Program-made: the position numbers and the translations under genes
Notes under the pieces: generated by a model
Databases searched by the model: none
What the model saw: only the letters and a program-made list of their open reading frames with translations
Told to the model about the DNA's origin: nothing
Shown: one piece after another, positions 1 through 5,129 of the stretch
Layout of the letters: each line of letters starts with the position of its first letter
Position numbering within the stretch: position 1 is the stretch's first letter
Assembly: GCA_002407905.1 (NCBI GenBank)
Contig: DHPL01000026.1
Coordinates: 73,716 to 81,444, forward strand
Reading direction: 5' to 3'
DNA length: 7,729 bases
Source of the DNA: Anaerolineaceae bacterium UBA5365
GTDB taxonomy: Bacteria; Chloroflexota; Anaerolineae; Anaerolineales; Anaerolineaceae

Positions 1-125
1 TTAAGCAAGGCTTCCATCGTTCCAGGTAAATCCGCGTTGTTCAGCCTTTGCAGGTCCAGCACACCGCTATCCAATTGCACACCTAACCGCGGTTCATTAT
101 TGGAATAGAAACTCAGAAACTTCAT
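1..125 (-). CDS. Fumarylacetoacetate hydrolase family protein, N-terminal fragment (cut by window edge)
   Basis: Only the first 41 codons are present; the rest lies beyond position 1. The protein starts MKFLSFYSNNEPRLGVQLD and continues with GVLDLQRL. This is the typical opening of fumarylacetoacetate-hydrolase (FAH) family enzymes: a short beta strand, a 'xPRLGV' turn, then a 'xVLDL' strand. Full-length members are usually about 250-300 residues. They are cytosolic, metal-dependent enzymes that cleave or hydrate acylpyruvates and 2-keto-4-enoates in aromatic-compound and amino-acid breakdown. The catalytic metal-binding residues lie in the missing part, so the substrate cannot be inferred. 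The ATG at 125-123 is preceded by AGGAG with suitable spacing (TTAATAGGAGTGCAAATG). A good promoter and a dyad lie upstream, so this gene probably begins its own transcript. The family call rests on the N-terminus only. Confidence 0.6.
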   Translation of the reverse strand, partial: MKFLSFYSNNEPRLGVQLDSGVLDLQRLNNADLPGTMEALL

Positions 126-185
126 TTGCACTCCTATTAATTTAGCAGCCTTACTATTTAGATGCTTAATTGTCTTATAACGTGA

Positions 186-213
186 AGTATATCCCAAACT
201 TGGTATTTGTGAA
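186..213 (-). promoter_or_regulatory. Sigma-70-type promoter for the FAH-family gene
   Basis: Read on the minus strand, this is TTCACA, a 16-bp spacer, then TATACT. Each hexamer matches the sigma-70 consensus at 5 of 6 positions. Transcription would begin around 179, giving a leader of about 55 nt before the ATG at 125. Confidence 0.55.
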
Positions 214-230
214 ATACTAAAGAGTCTTAA

Positions 231-261
231 AATTTGCGTTAAAGTCCGTTTAACCTAAATT
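231..261. promoter_or_regulatory. 31-bp dyad, candidate operator upstream of the FAH-family promoter
   Basis: The inner arms GTTAAA (238-243) and TTTAAC (249-254) flank GTCCG. The outer arms AATTT (231-235) and AAATT (257-261) are also complementary. In all, 11 of 13 arm positions pair, with two mismatched pairs between the inner and outer arms. The dyad ends about 18 bp upstream of the -35 element of the minus-strand promoter. That position suits an activator or regulator dimer. The cognate regulator is not in the window. Confidence 0.4.
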
Positions 262-330
262 GGTCCACTTTGGCGCAGTCTCGCAACAAGAATAAAAAAA
301 ATTGAATCACTTTGGGCTGATTAAAACAAT

Positions 331-354
331 AAAGCTGGCCTTTCAGCCAGCTTT
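331..354 (-). terminator. Intrinsic terminator of the YflT-like gene
   Basis: AAAGCTGGC (331-339) and GCCAGCTTT (346-354) form a perfect 9-bp stem with a 6-nt loop. On the minus strand the stem is followed by a T-rich stretch (TTTATTGTTTTAA). It lies 20 bp beyond the stop codon of the gene ending at 375. Confidence 0.8.
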
Positions 355-374
355 TACCTTTAATGTTTCGTTTA

Positions 375-914
375 TTACGCTTCAGGCTCTTTTGCCAATT
401 CGTCACAAACCGAGAGCCCCGGTTCCTCCATCGCGTCCAGCACGGTCTGGTCCGGCGCGTAATAGGCTTCTTCCAAACCTTCTGACTTATCGTCCAAGGG
501 TTTTTCCACGATCACGCCAAGGTTTTGGGCGGTCTCTAAAGGCTCGTTGATCATCTCGATGCCGTCGCTGAAACCGGCGCCGTAATCGCTGGCCTGGAAC
601 TCACTCAAACGCCGCGGGTCAAACTCTTCTTCCATTGCAACGCCAACCTGGTTGGTAACCTTGTCAGGCAGGTCCACCAGTATGGCAATGTGGCCTTTGG
701 CCATGCGATCTTCGTAGTTGGCGATGGCCTTCTCGGTTTCGCAGCATTCTACTGCCAGGTTCGCATCCGATGTTCGGTATTGGCGGATATCGCCTTCTAA
801 ATTGCCCTTGGTTGCAACCAGAATCTGGTCGCGGTGATAGCCCTTGGCAAGCAGTTCCAATACTGCGTCGTTCGCTTCATCACATTTGGGGTACATTCCG
901 TAGATTTTTCTCAT
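375..914 (-). CDS. YflT-like general stress protein (heat-induced stress protein YflT domain) with acidic C-terminal extension
   Basis: This is a 179-residue soluble protein. I chose the start at 914 because GAAAGGA (921-927) sits 6 nt upstream; a longer frame back to 995 has no such site and would run through the leader palindrome. Residues 1-80 resemble the YflT / general stress protein 17M domain: strand (KIYGMYP), helix (DEANDAVLELLAKGY), strand (QILVATKG), a helix ending NYEDRMAKGH, and a final strand (IAILVDL). Members of this family are often induced by heat or general stress, and their molecular role is unknown. Residues 90-179 form a long tail rich in Glu and Asp with no domain I recognise. 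Cysteines are at 11, 57, 58 and 170. There is no signal peptide or membrane segment. The gene is monocistronic, with its own terminator. The domain call rests on pattern resemblance and is moderately sure. Confidence 0.6.
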   Translation of the reverse strand: MRKIYGMYPKCDEANDAVLELLAKGYHRDQILVATKGNLEGDIRQYRTSDANLAVECCETEKAIANYEDRMAKGHIAILVDLPDKVTNQVGVAMEEEFDPRRLSEFQASDYGAGFSDGIEMINEPLETAQNLGVIVEKPLDDKSEGLEEAYYAPDQTVLDAMEEPGLSVCDELAKEPEA

Positions 915-920
915 TTCATG

Positions 921-927
921 TCCTTTC
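921..927 (-). promoter_or_regulatory. Ribosome binding site fixing the start at 914
   Basis: On the minus strand this is GAAAGGA, followed by 6 nt and ATG. It supports the shorter 179-residue product over a start at 995. Confidence 0.6.
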
Positions 928-940
928 GTCTTCTTAAGTA

Positions 941-957
941 ATCGGTTTAAATCCGAT
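941..957. promoter_or_regulatory. 17-bp palindrome in the leader of the YflT-like gene
   Basis: ATCGGTTTAAATCCGAT is symmetric except for one mismatched pair around the centre. It lies between the candidate promoter (981-1009) and the ribosome binding site (921-927). It could be a repressor operator downstream of the promoter or a short leader hairpin. Confidence 0.4.
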
Positions 958-980
958 GTCATTGGTTTATTAGTACTTAA

Positions 981-1009
981 ATAGTAAAGTTTCAAAACTA
1001 GGATTGCAA
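981..1009 (-). promoter_or_regulatory. Possible promoter of the YflT-like gene
   Basis: The minus strand reads TTGCAA, a 17-bp spacer, then TACTAT. Each hexamer matches consensus at only 4 of 6 positions, but the position is right: a leader of about 60 nt before the ATG at 914. Confidence 0.3.
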
Positions 1010-1032
1010 ATTATTGTCCAATGCTCGTAGGA

Positions 1033-1055
1033 GGCCTGCTGGGCAGGTTGTTTTT
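1033..1055 (+). terminator. Terminator-like hairpin in the divergent intergenic region
   Basis: CCTGC (1035-1039), a TGG loop and GCAGG (1043-1047) form a GC-rich stem, extendable by two G-U pairs. TTGTTTTT follows directly on the plus strand. No gene ends upstream of it on this strand, so it would stop a short RNA or act as an attenuator ahead of the zinc-ribbon gene. The stem is short, so it may be chance. Confidence 0.35.
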
Positions 1056-1108
1056 GATGTGGAAATGAAAAAGCTTGGACGGATACCCGACCGCTGATCT
1101 ACTTAACC

Positions 1109-1114
1109 TATAAT
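1109..1114 (+). promoter_or_regulatory. Candidate -10 element of the zinc-ribbon gene
   Basis: A perfect TATAAT lies 34 bp upstream of the ATG at 1149. No good -35 hexamer sits 16-18 bp upstream; TTGGAC at 1075-1080 is too far away at 28 bp. The promoter may therefore depend on an activator or simply be weak. Confidence 0.4.
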
Positions 1115-1148
1115 TACAAGTGTCGTCTGATCAGTAAAGGAGAGAACC

Positions 1149-1568
1149 ATGAAAATTTGTCCCGCCTGTAAAACTGAGAACCTCGATTCAGCCATGTTTT
1201 GCCTTCATTGCGGCGAGCGCCTGCCAGATGAAACCGTTGACCAACCCGATGCCGCCTACCCTGAAGAGGAAAAGGATCATCCTGCCGACCCGAACACAAA
1301 TCCCAGCCACCCACCCGCCATCCTCCCCACGAGCGAAGGCCGACCCGTAGTTGTGCCGTCCCTGGAAGAGCAGGTGCCACCTCAGACGGTCGCGGAAGCC
1401 GCCCGCGAAGAACCGCTTCCTGAAGAACTAGTTGAGGAGGAAATACCGGCGGAGGATGACCCCGAGGCACTCAAGGCGGATGGTCCCCGCTGTCTAGAAC
1501 GCACGATGGAAGAGGCTGAGGAGTACCGCAAGGATATGCAAGCCCAAAACCCGCTGCCTCCGCTTTAG
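1149..1568 (+). CDS. Small zinc-ribbon protein with proline-rich acidic tail
   Basis: The protein has 139 residues. The first 22 form a zinc ribbon of the DZR / zinc-ribbon type: C4-P-A-C7, then C18-L-H-C21-G, giving two CxxC knuckles that should bind one zinc ion. The rest is low in hydrophobic residues and rich in Glu, Asp and Pro, with an acidic block around 84-107 and a short charged helix near 115-131 (ERTMEEAEEYRKDM). It is probably largely disordered. There is no membrane segment, unlike many zinc-ribbon proteins in which the ribbon is followed by a helix. AAAGGAG sits 7 nt before the ATG. Nothing shows a specific partner or target; zinc ribbons of this kind bind proteins or nucleic acids. 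The zinc site is well supported, and the function is unknown. Confidence 0.75.
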   Translation: MKICPACKTENLDSAMFCLHCGERLPDETVDQPDAAYPEEEKDHPADPNTNPSHPPAILPTSEGRPVVVPSLEEQVPPQTVAEAAREEPLPEELVEEEIPAEDDPEALKADGPRCLERTMEEAEEYRKDMQAQNPLPPL

Positions 1569-1575
1569 CAGATAC

Positions 1576-1605
1576 AAGCAGAGCGGCCTATCGGCCGCTC
1601 TGCTT
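1576..1605. terminator. 13-bp perfect hairpin between convergent genes
   Basis: AAGCAGAGCGGCC (1576-1588) pairs fully with GGCCGCTCTGCTT (1593-1605) around a TATC loop. It begins 7 bp after the zinc-ribbon stop and lies before the stop of the convergent lipoprotein gene. Neither side has a strong T run, so it is probably a two-way terminator of modest strength or a transcript-end stabiliser. Confidence 0.6.
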
Positions 1606-1641
1606 CACCTAATACTAAACGATAACCTCTACACAAGTCTA

Positions 1642-2217
1642 TTAGGGTAGTTGAAGGAAGAATTTATCTCCAAACAATGGGTCATAGACTAAAGATAGGC
1701 CGCCTTCTCCGATGCCTACCATGAAAGGAATATAGCCAGATACGGTTGCCCCGCCATAAAAATCTGTGGCTTCCAATTCACCCTCTACGCCGGTAACAAA
1801 CTCGGGGTCATATTCAATTCCTTTATCTCCAATAAGCTTATTGTTCATATCTGGAAATATCGAGCACTTTTCGTCACTCGTTTTTTTACAAGTGACTTGC
1901 AGTTTTACTAACATGTATTCCATCTCAGGCTTAGGGTCTGAATTGAAAGAATTTCCTGCTTTTACTGCCTCATTGGCTGGCCTCACGACCTCCATGACCA
2001 TAAAAGCCATGTCATCCGCAACTACTTCCGAACCCACGGGAGCAGGATTACTCCGTGCCGTGCCAACTTGGGGGCCCGCTGTTGTGGGTGACGCCGGCTG
2101 TGAAACTGAACTGTTTGATGGTGTATTAACTTGGGGCGTGCTTGAGGACCCGCATGCGATTGTTACAATAACAAGTACAGATAATACAGCTAGCAAAGGT
2201 TTATTCATTTCCCTCAT
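1642..2217 (-). CDS. Predicted lipoprotein with a DUF4352-like domain
   Basis: The protein has 191 residues. Residues 1-22 are a lipoprotein signal: MREMNK, a hydrophobic core (PLLAVLSVLVIVTI), then A-C22 followed by GSSS. The Ser/Thr/Pro-rich linker at 23-58 is typical after a lipidated cysteine. The -3 to -1 residues (T, I, A) fit the lipobox only loosely. Residues 60-190 resemble the DUF4352 (telokin-like) fold: PVGSEVVADDMAFMVMEV, then EMEYMLVKLQVTC and a later beta-rich segment. Such domains occur in surface lipoproteins of unknown role. C110 and C118 could form a disulfide. Two starts are close: 2217, with AAAGGA 3 nt upstream, and 2208 (MNKPLL), with GAGGG 2 nt upstream; both are tight. 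A GTG at 2304 in the same frame lacks a good ribosome site and would bury the signal peptide. The base composition is lower in GC than in the hydrolase genes. Confidence 0.7.
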   Translation of the reverse strand: MREMNKPLLAVLSVLVIVTIACGSSSTPQVNTPSNSSVSQPASPTTAGPQVGTARSNPAPVGSEVVADDMAFMVMEVVRPANEAVKAGNSFNSDPKPEMEYMLVKLQVTCKKTSDEKCSIFPDMNNKLIGDKGIEYDPEFVTGVEGELEATDFYGGATVSGYIPFMVGIGEGGLSLVYDPLFGDKFFLQLP

Positions 2218-2277
2218 TAATCCTTTCTGTTGCTTCTGAAACAATGGATGGCCTGTATTGCCGATACAAGTTGAGTA

Positions 2278-2283
2278 ATTATG
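2278..2283 (-). promoter_or_regulatory. Candidate -10 element of the lipoprotein gene
   Basis: The minus strand reads CATAAT, 5 of 6 to consensus, about 60 bp before the start codon. No good -35 element is found at 16-18 bp; that space holds the dyad at 2281-2297. This would fit control by a DNA-binding protein. Confidence 0.3.
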
Positions 2284-2297
2284 TGATTTTTTCACAT
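2281..2297. promoter_or_regulatory. 17-bp dyad overlapping the lipoprotein -10 element
   Basis: ATGTGA (2281-2286) and TCACAT (2292-2297) are perfect inverted repeats around TTTTT. The site partly overlaps CATAAT (2278-2283). The half-sites look like those of the CRP/FNR family (TGTGA...TCACA), but the spacer is 5 bp where classic CRP sites have 6. It could instead act as a weak plus-strand hairpin followed by TTTT. Confidence 0.35.
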
Positions 2298-2330
2298 TTT
2301 GCACCTCAGCTAACCAAGAAAATCTAGGAG

Positions 2331-2708
2331 TTATCTCCCACTCATTTGAGCGCCAATGATGCCAATCACCATTAAGAATAGGATGATTGCGGCTATGATT
2401 GATACCGCTTTCCAGTTAATCCAACTCTCATCTTTATCGATCTCATCGTATGCATAATCACGTGTGTGTCCATGTTCATCAGTGATAGTAATACCGTAGC
2501 CTGAGTCATAAATGAGAGCGGATTTGTCTTGTTCAAAAATCCAGTAAAGCAAGCCTGGCACGATGCCCAATAAAAACAAAACGCCAAATAGGAGGCAAGA
2601 AAACCTTTTCGGCCTGACCATTTGCGCTTGGTTTGGAGTCTCGGACAGTAGTCTGTAACCCTTTTGAGCATACTTTGCAATCATGTATTGAACAGCACTA
2701 AATGACAT
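2331..2708 (-). CDS. Small two-helix membrane protein of unknown function
   Basis: The protein has 125 residues. The N-terminus is a short amphipathic helix and turn (YAQKGYRLLSETPNQAQMVRPKRFS). It is followed by a first hydrophobic segment at about 38-58, a soluble middle (60-98: LIYDSGYGITITDEHG, then acidic DEIDKDES), and a second hydrophobic segment at about 101-120. The 'GYRLLSETPNQAQMVRPKRFS' style, in which a basic patch precedes a membrane hairpin, recurs in uncharacterised bacterial membrane proteins; I know no function for it. GGAGGA ends 2 nt before the ATG, which is tight but strong. It lies upstream of the lipoprotein gene on the same strand, 113 bp away, so the two may share transcripts although the gap has its own promoter-like site. 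It is likely an inner-membrane protein. Confidence 0.7.
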   Translation of the reverse strand: MSFSAVQYMIAKYAQKGYRLLSETPNQAQMVRPKRFSCLLFGVLFLLGIVPGLLYWIFEQDKSALIYDSGYGITITDEHGHTRDYAYDEIDKDESWINWKAVSIIAAIILFLMVIGIIGAQMSGR

Positions 2709-2821
2709 ACTCCTCCATCTTTTGCTGTTTTATCGGAACTTTCACTATCCTAGGATTTCGTAAACTCAAAAATCCCCTAAGAATTGAAACAAAATTTAAG
2801 AATTTACGTTCATCAATTCCT

Positions 2822-2847
2822 CTGACATATTAGCACATGACTGTCAG
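2822..2847. promoter_or_regulatory. Inverted repeat overlapping the promoter, candidate operator
   Basis: CTGACA (2822-2827) and TGTCAG (2842-2847) are perfect inverted copies with centres 20 bp apart, close to two helical turns. They cover the end of the -10 and the spacer of the minus-strand promoter at 2827-2855, as a repressor site might. Confidence 0.3.
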
Positions 2848-2855
2848 GGTGTGAA
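2827..2855 (-). promoter_or_regulatory. Promoter of the small membrane protein gene, possibly of the envelope gene pair
   Basis: The minus strand reads TTCACA (5 of 6), a 17-bp spacer, then TAATAT preceded by TGC, an extended -10. Transcription would start near 2820, leaving a leader of about 110 nt before the ATG at 2708. Confidence 0.45.
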
Positions 2856-2985
2856 GACAGAAAAAGTTACCATTATGGAAAGGCAGAACGAAAGACTTGT
2901 TTTATTCACTTTTCAGCAGGTAACTGGAGGGGAGGGGTTTTTTGCTGAGTCCATTGCTCATGCCAGTGCTATTTAATCAAAATTT

Positions 2986-3011
2986 CCTCGCGAACTAGTC
3001 GTCCAACGAGG
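2986..3011 (-). terminator. Weak hairpin after tRNA-Lys, possible terminator
   Basis: CCTCG and CGAGG form a 5-bp stem with a 16-nt loop, located 15 nt beyond the tRNA 3' end. On the minus strand it is preceded by T6 and followed by AAATTTT. The stem is short and the loop long, so this is tentative. Confidence 0.3.
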
Positions 3012-3026
3012 AAAAAAGAACTTCTA

Positions 3027-3098
3027 TGAGCGCGCAGAGGATCGAACTCTGAACCAATGGCTTAAAAGGCCACTGCTCTACCATTGAGCTACGCGCCC
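3027..3098 (-). tRNA. tRNA-Lys (anticodon UUU)
   Basis: This is a complete 72-nt cloverleaf. The acceptor is GGCGCG-type: GGGCGCG pairs with CGCGCTC, with one G-U pair at the second position. The D stem is GCTC/GAGC with loop AATGGTA. The anticodon stem is GTGGC/GCCAT with loop CTTTTAA, giving anticodon TTT for lysine. The variable loop is TGGTT, and the T arm is CAGAG-TTCGATC-CTCTG. The discriminator base is A. No CCA is encoded, so it must be added after transcription. Confidence 0.95.
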
Positions 3099-3108
3099 GC
3101 GAGCGCCA

Positions 3109-3137
3109 ATTTTAGCACGCCCCCTATACAGCGTCAA
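3109..3137 (-). promoter_or_regulatory. Promoter of tRNA-Lys
   Basis: The minus strand reads TTGACG, a 17-bp spacer, then TAAAAT; each hexamer is 5 of 6. The -10 ends 10 bp before the mature 5' end of the tRNA, so the precursor has almost no leader. The GC-rich stretch just after the -10 (GGCGCTCGCGGGCGCG) resembles a stringent-type discriminator, which is an inference. Confidence 0.8.
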
Positions 3138-3165
3138 CAGCAAATTCCCGTTGGCAATAAGCCAG

Positions 3166-3189
3166 CCTCATTCGGCCGGCCGAATGAGG
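3166..3189. repeat. Perfect 24-bp palindrome
   Basis: The half-site CCTCATTCGGCC is followed immediately by its exact reverse complement; symmetry stops at both ends. As RNA it would fold as a 10-bp stem with a CCGG loop. It lies upstream of both the tRNA-Lys promoter (minus) and the S9 peptidase gene (plus). No T run follows, so it does not look like an intrinsic terminator. Confidence 0.7.
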
Positions 3190-3214
3190 GCCTGCTAAGT
3201 ATTAGGTGCCTGCC

Positions 3215-3240
3215 GCTGGGAATGTTATCATTATTCCAGC
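3215..3240 (+). promoter_or_regulatory. Leader hairpin abutting the ribosome binding site of the S9 peptidase gene
   Basis: GCTGGGAAT (3215-3223) pairs with ATTCCAGC (3233-3240), an 8-bp stem with one bulged G. It ends directly before GAGG (3241-3244). If transcribed, it could influence access to the ribosome site. I see no convincing promoter upstream, so it is unclear how much of it is in the mRNA. Confidence 0.3.
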
Positions 3241-3249
3241 GAGGTCAGC

Positions 3250-5115
3250 ATGCACAAAAAAAAGCAACCCTACGGCCTTTGGCCCTCCCCTATTACGCCC
3301 GAGCGCATCGGCAGCGGCATCCGCCTGGAAGACGTTCTATTCTCGCCGGATGGGAAGAACCTGATCTGGCTGCAAAGCCAAGGCGGCGTGCCCGCCATCT
3401 ACGTTCAATCCGGCCCTAATGCCCCCTCCGAGGTCGCAACAGGCCTTAAACCCCGGGGCGGAATCAGCTATGGCGGCGGGGAACTGGGCGCAAGCAAAAC
3501 CGGCATCTACATCGCTGAGGCCAGCGGCCGGCTCTACTTCAAACCTTTTGGTCCTGGTTTGCCGCAGGCACTCACCCCGGAATTCGGCGCCCTCGCCTCG
3601 CCCACTCCCAGCCCGGACGGAAACTGGCTGCTTTTCCTGCACACCTACGAAGGCCGCGACCTCCTCGCCCTTGCCCCAAGCGATGGCAAGGCCTGGCCGC
3701 GCGTCCTGGCGCAAGGAGCGGATTTTTACTACCAGCCCGCATGGCATCCCTCCGGTGAAAAAATCGCCTGGATGGAGTGGGACCACCCCAATATGCCCTG
3801 GGATGGCAGCCGCCTTCAATTGGCCCGCTTCGATGCCGCCAACCAAACGCTGACAGAAATCCAAACTTTGGATGGCAGCCAGGAGATTGCTGTCGCGCAG
3901 CCCCTCTTCTCCCCCGATGGACGCTACCTGGCCTGGCTGGCTAACCGGGAGGAGTTTGATCAGATCGTCGTCCTTAATCTGCAGACTGGCGATCGGCGAA
4001 TCCTGCTGGATGGCTCTTCGCTTCTCTCACCCGCCTGGGTGCCGGGGCAGCGCGACCTGGCCTGGCAGCCCGATTCCGCTGGCCTCCTCGCCATTCAGAC
4101 TGTCGCGGGACGGCAAGAATTGGTGCAGGTAAACCTGGACGGAACCAGCAAAGTATTGCCCACACCTGGCTTTGGCGTACTGCGTCAACTCAGCGTATCT
4201 GCCCGGGGCGAAATTGCAGTCATCGCCGAAGCGCCGGATCAGCCCCCTTGCATATTGGTGGGGGACGGACAGAACTGGCGCGTTGCCGCCCGCAGCGGCG
4301 CCCAGCTTTTTGACCCGGCGGATATCGCCGAGGCCCAGCCTGTGTCCTGGCGTTCATCTGATGGCGTTGAAGTGCACGCCTACTATTACGCGCCGGCCAA
4401 CAGCCGTTTCACCGCGGATGGCGCGCCTCCGATGCTGGTTCACATCCACGGCGGCCCCACCAGCCAGGAACTGCCGGGGTACCGCCTGGGCTACCAGTTT
4501 TACACCAGCCGGGGATACGCGGCTTTGGTTGTGAACTACCGCGGCAGCACCGGTTACGGGCGCAGCTACCGTAACGCTTTGCGCGGGAATTGGGGCAATC
4601 TGGACACCCAGGATGCCATCGAGGGCGCCCAGGCAATGGTGGACCGCGGTCTGGCAGATCCCGCCAAACTTATCATCGAAGGCAGCAGCGCTGGCGGCTA
4701 CACAGTACTGAACGCCCTCACACGCAGGCCTGGTTTCTTTAAGGCTGGTATTTGCCTCTACGGCGTCTCAAACCTCTTTCTGCTGGATATGGATACGCAT
4801 AAATTCGAAGCGCATTACACCAGTTCCCTGGTTGGGCAGCTGCCCGAGGCAGCTGAGAAATACCACGCCTGGTCGCCGGTATTTCACGCCGATAAAATCC
4901 GGGACGCGATGGCTGTCTTTCAGGGCAGCGAGGATAAAGTGGTCCCGCCCAGCCAAAGTGAAGCCATCGTGGAGAAATTGCGCGCCAACCGAATTGCGCA
5001 CATCTACAAACTCTACGAGGGCGAGGGACATGGCTTTAGAAAGACCGAGACCCTCATCGATTTCTACCAAAGCGTGGAGCGCTTCCTGCTGCAACACGTG
5101 ATATTTGCGCCATAA
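3250..5115 (+). CDS. S9-family peptidase (prolyl-oligopeptidase-type, acylaminoacyl-peptidase-like)
   Basis: The protein has 621 residues, within the usual range for bacterial S9C-type peptidases. Residues ~20-350 form an N-terminal beta-propeller with repeated 'FSPDGKNLIWL', 'PSPDGNWLLFL', 'HPSGEKIAWM' and 'FSPDGRYLAWL' blades (PD40/WD40-like). Residues ~365-617 form the alpha/beta-hydrolase domain. H400-G-G and N429-Y-R-G-S contribute the oxyanion region. The nucleophile is S480 in G478-S-S-A-G; the acid is D562 (FQGSEDKVVPP), and the base is H594 (EGEGHGFRK). All three catalytic residues are intact. These enzymes cut short peptides, often removing acylated or unblocked N-terminal residues; the propeller filters out large substrates. 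There is no signal peptide, so it is probably cytosolic and acts in peptide turnover. GAGG sits 5 nt before the ATG. The next gene starts 14 bp downstream on the same strand, so the two form an operon. Confidence 0.92.
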   Translation: MHKKKQPYGLWPSPITPERIGSGIRLEDVLFSPDGKNLIWLQSQGGVPAIYVQSGPNAPSEVATGLKPRGGISYGGGELGASKTGIYIAEASGRLYFKPFGPGLPQALTPEFGALASPTPSPDGNWLLFLHTYEGRDLLALAPSDGKAWPRVLAQGADFYYQPAWHPSGEKIAWMEWDHPNMPWDGSRLQLARFDAANQTLTEIQTLDGSQEIAVAQPLFSPDGRYLAWLANREEFDQIVVLNLQTGDRRILLDGSSLLSPAWVPGQRDLAWQPDSAGLLAIQTVAGRQELVQVNLDGTSKVLPTPGFGVLRQLSVSARGEIAVIAEAPDQPPCILVGDGQNWRVAARSGAQLFDPADIAEAQPVSWRSSDGVEVHAYYYAPANSRFTADGAPPMLVHIHGGPTSQELPGYRLGYQFYTSRGYAALVVNYRGSTGYGRSYRNALRGNWGNLDTQDAIEGAQAMVDRGLADPAKLIIEGSSAGGYTVLNALTRRPGFFKAGICLYGVSNLFLLDMDTHKFEAHYTSSLVGQLPEAAEKYHAWSPVFHADKIRDAMAVFQGSEDKVVPPSQSEAIVEKLRANRIAHIYKLYEGEGHGFRKTETLIDFYQSVERFLLQHVIFAP

Positions 5116-5129
5116 GCAGAAAGGCCATT

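Larger units (their letters stand above)
2709..3026. other. AT-rich intergenic region between the small membrane gene and tRNA-Lys
   Basis: No convincing gene lies here on either strand. It holds a short palindrome ATCCTAGGAT (2747-2756), a minus-strand promoter (2827-2855) overlapped by an inverted repeat, a purine-rich GGAGGGGAGGGG followed by T6 at about 2926-2943, and a weak hairpin after the tRNA (2986-3011). Confidence 0.6.

Noticed and set aside
1114..1470. A minus-strand open frame opposite the zinc-ribbon gene
   Set aside because: The plus-strand frame has a zinc ribbon and a good ribosome site; this one has an odd composition and no start signal.
1766..2239. A long plus-strand open frame opposite the lipoprotein gene
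   Set aside because: It mirrors the lipoprotein coding sequence; the minus-strand frame has a signal peptide and a recognisable domain, while this one has neither and lacks a ribosome site.
2926..2943. GGAGGGGAGGGG followed by T6, a possible G-quadruplex or terminator
   Set aside because: There are too few separate G tracts for a stable quadruplex and no hairpin before the T run.
2875..2976. A 33-codon plus-strand open frame (MERQNERLVLFTFQQ...) in the gap before tRNA-Lys
   Set aside because: It has no ribosome binding site or promoter, no recognisable protein character, and lies in a region of AT-rich regulatory sequence.
3027..3098. tRNA-Lys as an integration site with flanking direct repeats
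   Set aside because: I looked for a second copy of the tRNA 3' end and for an integrase in the window and found neither.
3337..3864. A 175-codon minus-strand open frame inside the S9 peptidase gene
   Set aside because: It is a high-GC shadow of the propeller domain, with no family resemblance and no upstream signals.
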